The notes under the pieces are model-generated. The model was not told where the DNA came from. It saw only the letters and a program-made list of their open reading frames with translations, and ran no database searches. The position numbers were made by a program, and so were the translations under genes. DNA of 46,263 nucleotides from Opitutia bacterium (GTDB lineage: Bacteria > Verrucomicrobiota > Verrucomicrobiia > Opitutales > UBA2995), in NCBI GenBank assembly GCA_014529615.1, contig JAABVD010000004.1, forward strand, positions 1 through 46,263, written 5' to 3'. Position 1 is the stretch's first letter. Each line of letters starts with the position of its first letter. Shown here one piece after another: positions 12,499 through 21,782 of the stretch.

Positions 12499-12834
12499 AT
12501 GGAAGTTCAGGCCCTCACCAAGTACGTCCGCCTTTCCCCCAAGAAGGCACGTGAAATTACACGGGAGATCCAGGGGTTGCGCGCATGGAAAGCACAACAA
12601 ATTCTCCGTTTCATTCCGCGGAAATCTGCCCGTCTGGTGGCAAAGACCTTGCACTCCGCCATCGCCAATGTGGAAAATAACCATAATCGACCAGGTGAGG
12701 ATCTGATCATATCCAAAGCCGTTATCGAACAAGGACCCACCTTGAAACGCTTTCGTGCCGGGGCCCGCGGCTCGGCCAAACCCATCAAAAAGAGAACCAG
12801 CCACATTCGTATCGTTCTATCCGATGAAGACTAA
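12499..12834 (+). CDS. rplV: 50S ribosomal protein L22
   Basis: MEVQALTKYVRLSPKKAREITREIQG...KPIKKRTSHIRIVLSDED. Confidence 0.95.
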   Translation: MEVQALTKYVRLSPKKAREITREIQGLRAWKAQQILRFIPRKSARLVAKTLHSAIANVENNHNRPGEDLIISKAVIEQGPTLKRFRAGARGSAKPIKKRTSHIRIVLSDED

Positions 12835-12852
12835 TCGCTGACAAACCGCCTC

Positions 12853-13506
12853 ATGGGACAAAAAACACATCCAATCGGTTTCCGACTAGCTGTTCGCCGT
12901 AACTGGCAATCCCGCTGGTACGCGGACAAGAGAAATTTCAGTCAGTTTCTGGAAGACGACCACAAGATCCGCATGGCATTGGCGGAAAGGCTCAGGTATG
13001 CCTCGGTGCCGCGAGTTTTCATTGAGAGGGCTTCCGAGCGGATCCGGGTAAAAATTTACACCGCTCGTCCCGGAATCGTCATTGGTCGCAAGGGGCAGGA
13101 ACTGGATAAACTCAAGTCCCACCTCAACAAGTTGATGAACCGGGAAGTCTTGTTGGATATCCAGGAAGTCAAGAAACCCGAATTGGAGGCTCAGTTGGTT
13201 GCCGAAAATGTGGCGCTGCAATTGGAGCGCCGCATATCATTCCGCCGCGCCATGAAAAAGGCCGTGCAAATTGCCCATAGTCTGGGGGCGGAGGGCATAA
13301 AGATCCGTGTGGCGGGTCGATTGGGCGGGGCGGATATTGCCCGTGCCGAAATGGTGAAGCAGGGCCGCTTCCCCTTGCACACTCTCCGGGAAAATATCGA
13401 TTATGGTTTTGCTGAAGCCAGAACCGTCTACGGGGTGATCGGGGTAAAGTGCTGGCTGCTCAAGGAAGGGGAAAAAACAGATTCATTCAAACGGAGGCGT
13501 ATTTGA
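12853..13506 (+). CDS. rpsC: 30S ribosomal protein S3
   Basis: MGQKTHPIGFRLAVRRNWQSRWYADKRNF...IVIGRKGQELDKL KH-domain. Confidence 0.97.
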   Translation: MGQKTHPIGFRLAVRRNWQSRWYADKRNFSQFLEDDHKIRMALAERLRYASVPRVFIERASERIRVKIYTARPGIVIGRKGQELDKLKSHLNKLMNREVLLDIQEVKKPELEAQLVAENVALQLERRISFRRAMKKAVQIAHSLGAEGIKIRVAGRLGGADIARAEMVKQGRFPLHTLRENIDYGFAEARTVYGVIGVKCWLLKEGEKTDSFKRRRI

Positions 13507-13509
13507 TTT

Positions 13510-13926
13510 ATGGCCTTAATTCCATCCAGAACCAAGTACCGCAAACAGCAAAAAGGGCGGGTCAAAGGCAAGGCCCAGCGAGGCAATACCCTGGCCTTTG
13601 GCGATTTCGGAATGCAATCCCTGGAGCGCGCCTCAATTACTTCGGCCCAGATCGAAGCGGCGCGGGTTGCGGTTACCCGCCACCTCAAGAGAAAGGGAAA
13701 AGTGTGGATACGCATCTTTCCCCATAAACCCATTACCAAGAAACCGCTGGAAACCCGCATGGGCAAAGGGAAGGGTGCAGTCGAGCGTTGGGTGGCTCCG
13801 GTCAAACCGGGCACCATGCTCTTTGAAGTGGGCGGAGTCCCCCTTTCGCTGGCCCGGGCCGGGCTGCGCTTGGCCGATACCAAGTTGCCTTGCCGGTGCC
13901 GGTTCATTTCCCGGGAGGTAGAGTGA
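13510..13926 (+). CDS. rplP: 50S ribosomal protein L16
   Basis: [39 protein letters not shown]...[26 protein letters not shown]. Confidence 0.97.
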   Translation: MALIPSRTKYRKQQKGRVKGKAQRGNTLAFGDFGMQSLERASITSAQIEAARVAVTRHLKRKGKVWIRIFPHKPITKKPLETRMGKGKGAVERWVAPVKPGTMLFEVGGVPLSLARAGLRLADTKLPCRCRFISREVE

Positions 13927-13937
13927 GAATTGGAATT

Positions 13938-14141
13938 ATGAAAGCAGAGGCAATCAGGAATCTTTCCCAACAGGAAATCGAGAAACTGCTGCGCGATACT
14001 CGGCAGGAGTTATTTAACTTGCGCTTGCGCAAGCAATCCGGGCAAGTTGAAAAGACCCATGAACTGAGGGAATTGCGCCGGGAAATTGCCCGCTTGCAAA
14101 CCATAATCATGGAGCGGCAAGCGGCCGTCTCCGCCCAATAG
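13938..14141 (+). CDS. rpmC: 50S ribosomal protein L29
   Basis: MKAEAIRNLSQQEIEKLLRDTRQELFNLRLRKQSGQVEKTHELRELRREIARLQTIIMER; ATG at 13938. Confidence 0.94.
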   Translation: MKAEAIRNLSQQEIEKLLRDTRQELFNLRLRKQSGQVEKTHELRELRREIARLQTIIMERQAAVSAQ

Positions 14142-14156
14142 ACAAGGAAGGGAACA

Positions 14157-14426
14157 ATGGGCCAAACGAGAAATAAACGCAAACGATTACAAGGAGTTGT
14201 GACGAGCAAAACGGGCGACAAGTCTATCAAGGTTACGGTCGCCTACAAGATTCCCCACCCTCGGTTTCAAAAGGTGATCAACCGGAAAACCGTCCTTCAC
14301 GCCCATGACGAGAAGAACGAAACCAATCCAGGTGACAAAGTCGAAATCATGGAAACCCGCCCCTTGAGCAAGTTGAAGCGCTGGCGCACCACACGTATTC
14401 TGGAAGCCGCCCCTCCACTCGACTAA
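14157..14426 (+). CDS. rpsQ: 30S ribosomal protein S17
   Basis: RKRLQGVVTSKTGDKSIKVTVAYKIPHPRFQKVINRKTVLHAHDEKNE...GDKVEIMETRPLSKLKRWR. Confidence 0.95.
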   Translation: MGQTRNKRKRLQGVVTSKTGDKSIKVTVAYKIPHPRFQKVINRKTVLHAHDEKNETNPGDKVEIMETRPLSKLKRWRTTRILEAAPPLD

Positions 14427-14453
14427 AGGGCAGAAAGGAGAGGATAGTTTACC

Positions 14454-14819
14454 GTGATCCAACTATTGAGCAGACTGGAAATTGCCGACAATACGGGGGC
14501 CAAGAAGGCCACCATGATCCGTCGTCTGGGCCAATTGAAGAAATCGGCCGGCATCGGGGACATCATCGTGGTCAACATCAAGGAAAGTTCCACCGATGCT
14601 TCGGTAAAAAAGGGAGAAGTGGCCCGAGCCGTGGTGGTCAGAACGAAAGCCCCGATTCGCCGCCCCGACGGTAGTTACCTCCGTTTTGACAGCAACGCGA
14701 TCGTGCTGATCGATGCCAACAAGAATCCGCGGGGAACCCGCATTTTCGGGCCGGTGGCCCGCGAACTGCGCCTCAAGCGTTTCATGAAGATTATTTCCCT
14801 GGCCCCGGAGGTTCTGTAA
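14454..14819 (+). CDS. rplN: 50S ribosomal protein L14 (GTG start)
   Basis: [26 protein letters not shown]...[11 protein letters not shown]. Confidence 0.97.
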   Translation: MIQLLSRLEIADNTGAKKATMIRRLGQLKKSAGIGDIIVVNIKESSTDASVKKGEVARAVVVRTKAPIRRPDGSYLRFDSNAIVLIDANKNPRGTRIFGPVARELRLKRFMKIISLAPEVL

Positions 14820-15076
14820 TGAAAAGTCACATCAAAACCGGAGACATGGTTGTGGTCATCAGCGGAAGCCATAAAGGCAAATCCGGCAAAGTGCTTCAAC
14901 TGGTAAAAAATAGAAAGAGAGCCTTGGTCGAGGGCCTCAATATGGTCCATCGCCACCAAAAGCCGACCAACCCCAATGACCCGCAGTCGGGGGGCATCAT
15001 CGAACGCGAAGCCAGCATCCATGTTTCCAATCTGATGAGGGAGTCCCGCTACAACTCCCGCCAATCAAAAAAATAA
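14819..15076 (+). CDS. rplX: 50S ribosomal protein L24
   Basis: [49 protein letters not shown] (KOW motif). Confidence 0.95.
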   Translation: MKSHIKTGDMVVVISGSHKGKSGKVLQLVKNRKRALVEGLNMVHRHQKPTNPNDPQSGGIIEREASIHVSNLMRESRYNSRQSKK

Positions 15077-15131
15077 ACCACTAAGGCTTGCCAACCCCTT
15101 TTGTTATTGTCTTTGTCCAACCTTTTTCCCA

Positions 15132-15160
15132 TTGGCGCTACCGATCATTCCCGCTAAAAT
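15132..15160 (+). promoter_or_regulatory. Candidate sigma70-type promoter upstream of rplE
   Basis: TTGGCG (15132-15137), 17-bp spacer, TAAAAT (15155-15160) in a 99-bp gap between rplX and rplE. Confidence 0.45.
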
Positions 15161-15175
15161 GCTCGGCTAAACACC

Positions 15176-15724
15176 ATGAACCAACCCAGTTTAAAAACCC
15201 ATTATCACCAGAAGATAGTTCCGGAATTGTTGAATACCCGCCGGTTGAAGAACAAGCTTCAGGTGGCTAAGGTGGAGAAAATTGTTCTCAATTCTGGGGT
15301 GAGCACTTCCAAGGACAAGAGCGTGATCAACGACGTGGCCAAAGATATGGCCCTGATTTCCGGGCAAAAACCGGTTATCACCCGCGCCCGCAAAAGTGTA
15401 TCCAATTTCAAGTTGCGCACCGGTATGCCCATCGGGGTAAAGGTCACTTTGCGGGGAAACCAGATGTGGGAATTCCTTTTCCGTTTGATTTCAGTATCCC
15501 TTCCCCTGATTCGGGATTTCCGCGGCGTTGGCAGCAAATTGGACGGTCGCGGAAATTACAGCCTCGGCATCGCCGACCACACCATTTTCCCTGAGATCAA
15601 TTTGGACACCCACAAGCACACCATTGGTCTCGATGTCTGTATCGTCACCTCGGCCAAGACCGATGAGGAAGGGCTTGAATTGCTCACAATGCTGGGAATG
15701 CCCTTTAGAAAATCAACAACCTGA
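15176..15724 (+). CDS. rplE: 50S ribosomal protein L5
   Basis: [18 protein letters not shown]...[32 protein letters not shown]. Confidence 0.96.
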   Translation: MNQPSLKTHYHQKIVPELLNTRRLKNKLQVAKVEKIVLNSGVSTSKDKSVINDVAKDMALISGQKPVITRARKSVSNFKLRTGMPIGVKVTLRGNQMWEFLFRLISVSLPLIRDFRGVGSKLDGRGNYSLGIADHTIFPEINLDTHKHTIGLDVCIVTSAKTDEEGLELLTMLGMPFRKSTT

Positions 15725-15735
15725 ACCCTATTGCC

Positions 15736-16041
15736 ATGGCCAAAAAATCTGCCATTTACCGAAACAAGATGCGTGAGCGCCTGGTGGCCAAGTACGCGGC
15801 CGAGCGGGCCGAACTGAAAAAAATTCTAGCCAATCCCGATGTCGGAGACGAAGAATTTTTCAAGGCCCAGCGAAAATTGTCCCAACTCCCCCGCAACTCT
15901 TCACCGGTGCGGTTGCGCAACCGATGCATGGTCACGGGCAGGCCGCGTGCCTATATGGGTCGGTTCGGCCTGTCGCGCATCACCTTTCGCGAACTCGCCT
16001 TGGCCGGCCGCATTCCCGGGGTCACGAAATCGTCCTGGTGA
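15736..16041 (+). CDS. rpsN: 30S ribosomal protein S14 (long, zinc-free form)
   Basis: [29 protein letters not shown]...[42 protein letters not shown]. Confidence 0.96.
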   Translation: MAKKSAIYRNKMRERLVAKYAAERAELKKILANPDVGDEEFFKAQRKLSQLPRNSSPVRLRNRCMVTGRPRAYMGRFGLSRITFRELALAGRIPGVTKSSW

Positions 16042-16087
16042 CACGGCCACAGTTTGAAGTAGGGATAACATCCGGCAACGCAACGAC

Positions 16088-16480
16088 ATGACCGATCCAA
16101 TAGCAGATTTCCTGACCCAGATCCGCAATGCAGTGAAGGTTAAGAAAAAGACCTGCATCGTCCCGCATTCCAAAATGAAGGCCGGTATCGCAGGCATTCT
16201 GAAAGAATGCGGTTATATCAGGGGGTTTTCCGAAAGCGAAGCGATCGCCCCCCGAAAAAACCTGACCATCGAGCTGAAATACGTCGATGGAGAATCCGCC
16301 ATTACCGAACTCCATCGAGTCAGCCGCCCGGGCCGGCGCCTCTATTTCGGGGCCGATGAGATTCCCAAGGTCCTGGGTGGTATGGGAGCGGGGATTTTAA
16401 CCACCTCCCATGGCCTGATGACGGACAGGGAGGCTCGTCGACAACATCTGGGCGGTGAAATGGTGGCCAGAGTCTGGTGA
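16088..16480 (+). CDS. rpsH: 30S ribosomal protein S8
   Basis: MTDPIADFLTQIRNAVKVKKKTCIVPHSKMK...GILTTSHGLMTDREARRQHLGGE. Confidence 0.96.
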   Translation: MTDPIADFLTQIRNAVKVKKKTCIVPHSKMKAGIAGILKECGYIRGFSESEAIAPRKNLTIELKYVDGESAITELHRVSRPGRRLYFGADEIPKVLGGMGAGILTTSHGLMTDREARRQHLGGEMVARVW

Positions 16481-16490
16481 GGAAGGTAGA

Positions 16491-17027
16491 ATGAGTAGAA
16501 TTGGAAAGTTGCCGGTTGAAATACCGGACAAGGTCACGATCACGGTAGAGGGCAACTCGGTGACGGTGGAGGGTCCGAGGGGCAAGTTATCCCGTACCTT
16601 TCCCGAGGTGGTGGACATTGCCACAACGGACTCCCGCGTAACGGTAGCCCCCAGGAAAAACTCCCGGTTTGCCCGAAGCATGCATGGCACTGCCCGCTCT
16701 CTCATAGCAAACATGGTCAAAGGTGTGGTGGAGGGCTACCGCAAGGACTTGGAGATAAGGGGTGTGGGATACAGGGCTGTGCTCACCGGCAGAACGCTGG
16801 ACATGAATCTCGGTTATTCGCATCCGGCCATCTACCCTGTTCCCGATGGAGTCGAGGTGACGGTCAAAGACAATACCAGAATCAAGGTGGAGGGCATCGA
16901 CAAACAACTGGTCGGTGAGGTAGCGGCCTCCATTCGCAGGTTCTATCCCCCGGAACCTTACAAGGGCAGGGGTGTCAGGATCGTGGGCGAATACGTCCGG
17001 CGCAAGGAGGGTAAGACCGCCGGTTAA
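16491..17027 (+). CDS. rplF: 50S ribosomal protein L6
   Basis: MSRIGKLPVEIPDKVTITVEGNSVTVEGPRGKLSR...PPEPYKGRGVRIVGEYVRRKEGKTAG; ATG at 16491. Confidence 0.97.
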   Translation: MSRIGKLPVEIPDKVTITVEGNSVTVEGPRGKLSRTFPEVVDIATTDSRVTVAPRKNSRFARSMHGTARSLIANMVKGVVEGYRKDLEIRGVGYRAVLTGRTLDMNLGYSHPAIYPVPDGVEVTVKDNTRIKVEGIDKQLVGEVAASIRRFYPPEPYKGRGVRIVGEYVRRKEGKTAG

Positions 17028-17041
17028 TACGGAATAGTGGG

Positions 17042-17404
17042 ATGAAGGTAAAAAAGAAAATTTTGCTGAAGCAGAAACGCCGTTGGCGTATCCGCAAGAA
17101 AATATCGGGTAGCGCCGGCCAACCCCGGTTGGCAGTCCATTTCAGCAACAAACATGTCTACGGTCAGGTCATCGACGATGAAGCCGGCAGGACTCTCGTC
17201 TACGTATCTTCCCTGGACAAGGACCTGAGGAAAAAATCGATCAAGGCGAATCGCGATGGCGCGGTAGTGATCGGCCAAATCGTGGCAGAAAAATCCAGAA
17301 AAGCGGGAATCGAAGCCGTGGTTTTCGACCGAAGCGGCCGTCTCTACCACGGTTGCGTCAAAGCTTTTGCCGAGGCCGTTCGGGAAGGCGGACTAAAATT
17401 TTAA
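17042..17404 (+). CDS. rplR: 50S ribosomal protein L18
   Basis: [37 protein letters not shown]...[26 protein letters not shown]. Confidence 0.95.
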   Translation: MKVKKKILLKQKRRWRIRKKISGSAGQPRLAVHFSNKHVYGQVIDDEAGRTLVYVSSLDKDLRKKSIKANRDGAVVIGQIVAEKSRKAGIEAVVFDRSGRLYHGCVKAFAEAVREGGLKF

Positions 17405-17420
17405 CCTCCAGAAAACCCTG

Positions 17421-17900
17421 ATGGCTATCGAACCAGAGCCCCCCGAAATATTCGACAAAGTCGTTCACATCAACCGCTGTGCCAAAGTGGTCAAAGGCGG
17501 ACGACGTTTTAGTTTCTCCTCCCTCGTTGTGAGTGGAGACCGCAACGGCCGAGTGGGAGTGGGCCTCGGTAAGGCCAAGGAGGTTCCCGAAGCGATTCGC
17601 AAGGGCACGGAAATGGCCCGCAAAAATTTGGTCCTCATTCAATTGCGCGAGGACACCATTCCCCACCTGGTGGTGGGCGTGTCCGATGGCGGCAAAGTCC
17701 TTTTGCGTCCGGCCTCCCCCGGAACCGGAATAATTGCGGGGGGAAGTGTCCGTGCCGTTTTAGAGGCGGTGGGAATCAAAAACGTGCTCACCAAGTCCCT
17801 GAGATCGAATAATCAACGTGCCATGATCAACGCCACCATGGCCGGATTGAAAAAGCTCCGTTCCAAACAACAAATCGCCCATCTCCGTTCCGCGGAATAA
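17421..17900 (+). CDS. rpsE: 30S ribosomal protein S5
   Basis: [49 protein letters not shown]...[31 protein letters not shown]. Confidence 0.97.
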   Translation: MAIEPEPPEIFDKVVHINRCAKVVKGGRRFSFSSLVVSGDRNGRVGVGLGKAKEVPEAIRKGTEMARKNLVLIQLREDTIPHLVVGVSDGGKVLLRPASPGTGIIAGGSVRAVLEAVGIKNVLTKSLRSNNQRAMINATMAGLKKLRSKQQIAHLRSAE

Positions 17901-17917
17901 TCGAAGAGACCGACGCA

Positions 17918-18364
17918 ATGAGACTGCACCAACTTTCCAATACGCCGGGAGCTACCCGCCGGAAGAAGCGCCTGGGTCAGGGAGAGGGTTCCGGAAAGGG
18001 CAAAACTTGCGGAAGGGGACATGGAGGTAGGAAATCCCGTAGCGGTGGAAGCATCCCCATCGGATTTGAAGGAGGGCAAATTCCCCTCTATCGCAAGCTT
18101 CCCCGACGCGGTTTCAACAACGCGCGATTCACCATCCGGTATGAAGTCGTAAACGTGGGGGACCTGGCCAAACTGGGCGATGAGACCAATGCCACTCCGG
18201 AGAACTTGGCCAAAGCCGGGTTGTTGCGAGCCGGGGCCAAATCCGTAAAAATTCTGGGATCGGGAGAAGTTGAAAAAGCATACAAAGTCAGCGCCCATAA
18301 ATTCTCCGCCACGGCCAAAGCCAAGATAGAAAAGGCCGGTGGAGAAGCGGTACTGCTCAGTTGA
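17918..18364 (+). CDS. rplO: 50S ribosomal protein L15
   Basis: MRLHQLSNTPGATRRKKRLGQGEGSGKGKTCGRGHGGRKSRSGGSIPIGFEGGQIPLYRKLPRRGF. Confidence 0.96.
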   Translation: MRLHQLSNTPGATRRKKRLGQGEGSGKGKTCGRGHGGRKSRSGGSIPIGFEGGQIPLYRKLPRRGFNNARFTIRYEVVNVGDLAKLGDETNATPENLAKAGLLRAGAKSVKILGSGEVEKAYKVSAHKFSATAKAKIEKAGGEAVLLS

Positions 18365-18427
18365 TCCGATCCCTTCAAACTTCAGCAGAAGCTCTCCGCT
18401 TTTTCCAATAGCTTCAAAATCCCGGAT

Positions 18428-19894
18428 TTGCGCAACAAGCTATTCTACACCTTGTCCCTCCTGTTTGTGGCGCGTATCGGGGCCAATATCCCCATCCCTG
18501 GAATCAATCCCGCTCCTTTGCAAGAATTTTTTGCCGACCAGACGGCGGCGGGTGGAGGCGGCATGCTCGGGCTCTACAATATGTTTACGGGAGGGGCCCT
18601 TCTGAAAGGAGCCGTATTTGCCCTGGGGATCATGCCCTATATCTCGGCATCGATTATTTTCCAGTTGATGACCGCGGTTGTTCCGAGCTTGGCCCGGCTG
18701 TCCCGTGAAGGGGACGTGGGGCGCCAAAAAATTACCCAATACACGCGGTATGCAACGGTGCTCATCTGCCTGGTGCAGGGAACGCTCATGATAATGGGTT
18801 TGAAAAACCCCCAGAGTCTGTTTTCCGGATTCGACCAGCGTATTTACAGCCCGATTATTCTGAGCGATAGCCTTTGGTTTTTCTTTAGCGCCGTCATCAT
18901 TTTAACTACCGGCACCATCATCCTGATGTGGTTGGGGGAGCAAATTACCCAAAACGGAATCGGGAACGGAGTGTCCCTGTTGATTACAGTGGGCATTGTG
19001 GCCGACCTCCCGGGGGCATTGGCCACCCTCTACCGCCTTGTATTTGCGCCCGTTGGAACCAGTCGGATCGAGGTCCCCCAACTGGCTGTCATGATGATTC
19101 TGCTGTTGGTCGTGACGGCGGGGCTGGTGGCGGTTATCCAGGCCATGCGGAAAATTCCCGTGCAGTACGCCAAGCGGGTAGTCGGGCGCAAGGTTTACGG
19201 AGGGCAGACCTCCTTTCTACCCCTGAAAGTCAATTATTCCGGGGTGATGCCCGTCATATTTGCCAGCGCCATTCTGCTCTTCCCGCAACAAATTTTTTCC
19301 TACCTGGGAGCCAGTAGTGAGAACCTCAGTTTTTTCAGCAACATGTCCGCCTGGTTCAACCAGGGAACGCCCAGTTACTATTTCATATTCGGAATGCTGA
19401 TCCTGCTTTTCAGCTATTTCTGGGTATCCGTCATGTTCAAACCCATTCAGATTGCGGATGACCTGAAAAAATACGGAGGTTATATTCCCGGGGTGCGTCC
19501 GGGGGAGCCGACGGCGAAGTTTCTTGACTTCATCATGACCCGTCTGACCTTTGCCGGGGCGGTATTCCTGACCCTGATTGCGGTTTTTCCGGACATTCTC
19601 CTCTTCACCTATAACGTTCCCTTTCAGATTTCCAACTTCTTTGGCGGAACCGGGATGTTGATTACCGTGGGTGTATTGCTGGATCTGCTACAAAGAATTG
19701 AGACCTATCTGCTGCAACGCCACTATGACGGCTTCATGGAAAAGGGAAGCATTCGAGGACGCAATCCGTCCAGGGCTCGGCGGCAGTTGGCTTCCACGGG
19801 TAATTTGAAGAATATCGGACCCCTCATGGTGGTATTGGGCGGGATCTTCCTGGTGGGCATCATTTCCTGGGTGCTGCGCTCCTGGGTTCTTTGA
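18428..19894 (+). CDS. secY: Preprotein translocase subunit SecY (start uncertain; TTG 18428 is the first canonical start codon in frame)
   Basis: RNKLFYTLSLLFVARIGANIPIPGINP...GIMPYISASIIFQLMTAVVPSL; coding-like upstream sequence QQKLSAFSNSFKIPDL lacks ATG/GTG/TTG. Confidence 0.93.
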   Translation: MRNKLFYTLSLLFVARIGANIPIPGINPAPLQEFFADQTAAGGGGMLGLYNMFTGGALLKGAVFALGIMPYISASIIFQLMTAVVPSLARLSREGDVGRQKITQYTRYATVLICLVQGTLMIMGLKNPQSLFSGFDQRIYSPIILSDSLWFFFSAVIILTTGTIILMWLGEQITQNGIGNGVSLLITVGIVADLPGALATLYRLVFAPVGTSRIEVPQLAVMMILLLVVTAGLVAVIQAMRKIPVQYAKRVVGRKVYGGQTSFLPLKVNYSGVMPVIFASAILLFPQQIFSYLGASSENLSFFSNMSAWFNQGTPSYYFIFGMLILLFSYFWVSVMFKPIQIADDLKKYGGYIPGVRPGEPTAKFLDFIMTRLTFAGAVFLTLIAVFPDILLFTYNVPFQISNFFGGTGMLITVGVLLDLLQRIETYLLQRHYDGFMEKGSIRGRNPSRARRQLASTGNLKNIGPLMVVLGGIFLVGIISWVLRSWVL

Positions 19895-19930
19895 GAAATG
19901 ACAGCGACCCCATATTGTCTTCCCGACTCC

Positions 19931-20698
19931 ATGATTCCCATCAAAAACAGCTACGAGGTCGAACAGATGCGGAGGGCCTGCCGAATTGCGGCCAGGGTGC
20001 TTGACCGGGTTGTGAATTTGGTCGTTCCGGGGGTGAATACCTATGACCTGGACCAGGCGGGGAAACGCTATATCCGGGAATCAGGCGCCACCAGCGCCTG
20101 CCACAATTTTCAAAATGGCAACCGGATCTATCCAGGTTATATCTGCGTCTCGGTCAATGACGAGGTCGTCCACGGCATCGGTTCCCTGCGGCGCACCATT
20201 CGCTCGGGCGATGTGGTTTCAGTAGACGTTGTCATTTCCTACAATGGGTTCATTGGGGACAATGCCCGGACCGTTATGGTGGGGGAGGTATCGGCCGAGG
20301 TGCGGCACTTGGTGGAGACAACCCGCGATGCCCTCGGCTGTGCTATTTCCTTTGCCAGGGACGGCGGCCGGGTGGGGGATATATCCCACGCCGTGCAGAC
20401 CTTCGTGGAATCCCGCGGGCTCTCTATCGTGCGGGAATTTGTCGGCCATGGGGTGGGCAGGTCCATGCACGAAGCCCCTCAAATTCCCAATCACGGCAGA
20501 AAGGGCAAAGGCGACCGTTTAAGGGCTGGAATGACCTTGGCTATCGAACCCATGGTAAACTTGGGTAAACACGAGGTGATAGTTGCCGATGACGGCTGGA
20601 CTGCGGTAACCCTGGATGGAAAACCATCGGCCCATTTCGAGCATACCGTTTTGATAACAAAAAACGGTCCGGAAATCTTAACTTTACCAAAAAAATAG
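19931..20698 (+). CDS. map: Methionine aminopeptidase, type I (alternative start 19898)
   Basis: MIPIKNSYEVEQMRRACRIAARVLD...NDEVVHGI...DVVSVDVVISYNGFIGDNART...GHGVGRSMHEAPQIPN. Confidence 0.96.
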   Translation: MIPIKNSYEVEQMRRACRIAARVLDRVVNLVVPGVNTYDLDQAGKRYIRESGATSACHNFQNGNRIYPGYICVSVNDEVVHGIGSLRRTIRSGDVVSVDVVISYNGFIGDNARTVMVGEVSAEVRHLVETTRDALGCAISFARDGGRVGDISHAVQTFVESRGLSIVREFVGHGVGRSMHEAPQIPNHGRKGKGDRLRAGMTLAIEPMVNLGKHEVIVADDGWTAVTLDGKPSAHFEHTVLITKNGPEILTLPKK

Positions 20699-20761
20699 CT
20701 TTTCAAAAGGACTTGACTTGTTATTTTGGCCACTTTTCACAAATTCCATCATTGACCCTGC

Positions 20762-21136
20762 ATGCCAAGATTACTCGGCGTAGAAATACCTAATAATAAG
20801 CGAATTGCTTATGCGCTTCGCTATATTTACGGCATCGGCCCCACTCGTGCGGACCAGATCGTCGAAACTCTGGGGATCGACCCCTCCTTGCGGTCGCATG
20901 AGCTGAAGGAGGAGCATATGAACCAGATCTCGGAAATCATCGTGAAGAAACAATGGATGATCGAAGGGGATTTGAGACGGGATATCGCGGGCAATCTCAA
21001 GCGCTTGCAGGCCATTCAATGTTACCGGGGTTTGCGTCATCGCAGGGGTCTCCCGGTCCGCGGTCAACGAACCAATACCAACGCCCGCACTCGCAAAGGG
21101 GCTCGCAAGACCGTCGGTGTCATTTCCAAAAGGTAG
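20762..21136 (+). CDS. rpsM: 30S ribosomal protein S13
   Basis: [30 protein letters not shown]...[26 protein letters not shown]. Confidence 0.97.
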   Translation: MPRLLGVEIPNNKRIAYALRYIYGIGPTRADQIVETLGIDPSLRSHELKEEHMNQISEIIVKKQWMIEGDLRRDIAGNLKRLQAIQCYRGLRHRRGLPVRGQRTNTNARTRKGARKTVGVISKR

Positions 21137-21147
21137 GTGTTTATTTT

Positions 21148-21762
21148 ATGAGTAAAGAAGAAAATTCGGAGGATAAACCGGCCCAAACGGCCCAGGAACC
21201 CCTCCAGGCGAAAGCAAAGGAAAAGGGTGAGGAACCGGTTTCAAAAGAAACCCCTTCCCAGGAATCCCCAGCCAAAGCGGCTTCCGGAAAAGAAGCCGAA
21301 ACCCCCGATCAAGCCAAAGGGAAGGAAGGCGATAAAAAGAAAGGCACTGCCATCGCGGACCTCCTCAAAGACGAATTGGCCGGGGCAAAGATCCGCCGTG
21401 CCAAGGGGAGTAAGAATATTACTTCAGGTGTGGTGCATGTAGTGGCCACCTTCAACAACACCAAGGTGACCGTTACCGACACCAAGGGAAATGTTATTTC
21501 CTGGAGTTCGGCTGGAAAATGCAATTTTCGCGGTTCCCGCAAATCTACCGCCTATGCCGCCCAGGTAGTGACGCAGGATGCGGCCCGGGCCGCCATGGGG
21601 CATGGGCTCAAGGAAGTAAGAGTCCACCTCAAAGGTCCCGGTTTGGGACGCGACTCCGCTGTCCGCGCCTTGCAGGCGCTCGGGGTTATCGTGCTGGCCA
21701 TTGTCGACAAAACCCCTGTTCCGCACAATGGTTGCCGCCCGCCAAAGCGTCGTCGCGTATAA
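21148..21762 (+). CDS. rpsK: 30S ribosomal protein S11 with about 80-aa N-terminal low-complexity extension
   Basis: C-terminal core [51 protein letters not shown]...[18 protein letters not shown] at 21148 opens a K/E/A/P-rich extension. Confidence 0.95.
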   Translation: MSKEENSEDKPAQTAQEPLQAKAKEKGEEPVSKETPSQESPAKAASGKEAETPDQAKGKEGDKKKGTAIADLLKDELAGAKIRRAKGSKNITSGVVHVVATFNNTKVTVTDTKGNVISWSSAGKCNFRGSRKSTAYAAQVVTQDAARAAMGHGLKEVRVHLKGPGLGRDSAVRALQALGVIVLAIVDKTPVPHNGCRPPKRRRV

Positions 21763-21782
21763 TCAATAAATCAAAGTTTGGT

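Noticed and set aside
18362-18364. TGA as selenocysteine or genetic-code change
   Set aside because: A single TGA at the end of a normal-length L15, no SECIS seen and no other in-frame TGA; sequence error or alternative start is simpler.
20711-20745. Sigma70 promoter before rpsM (TTGACT followed by 17 bp)
   Set aside because: The -10 position reads TTCACA, too far from consensus to report as a feature.
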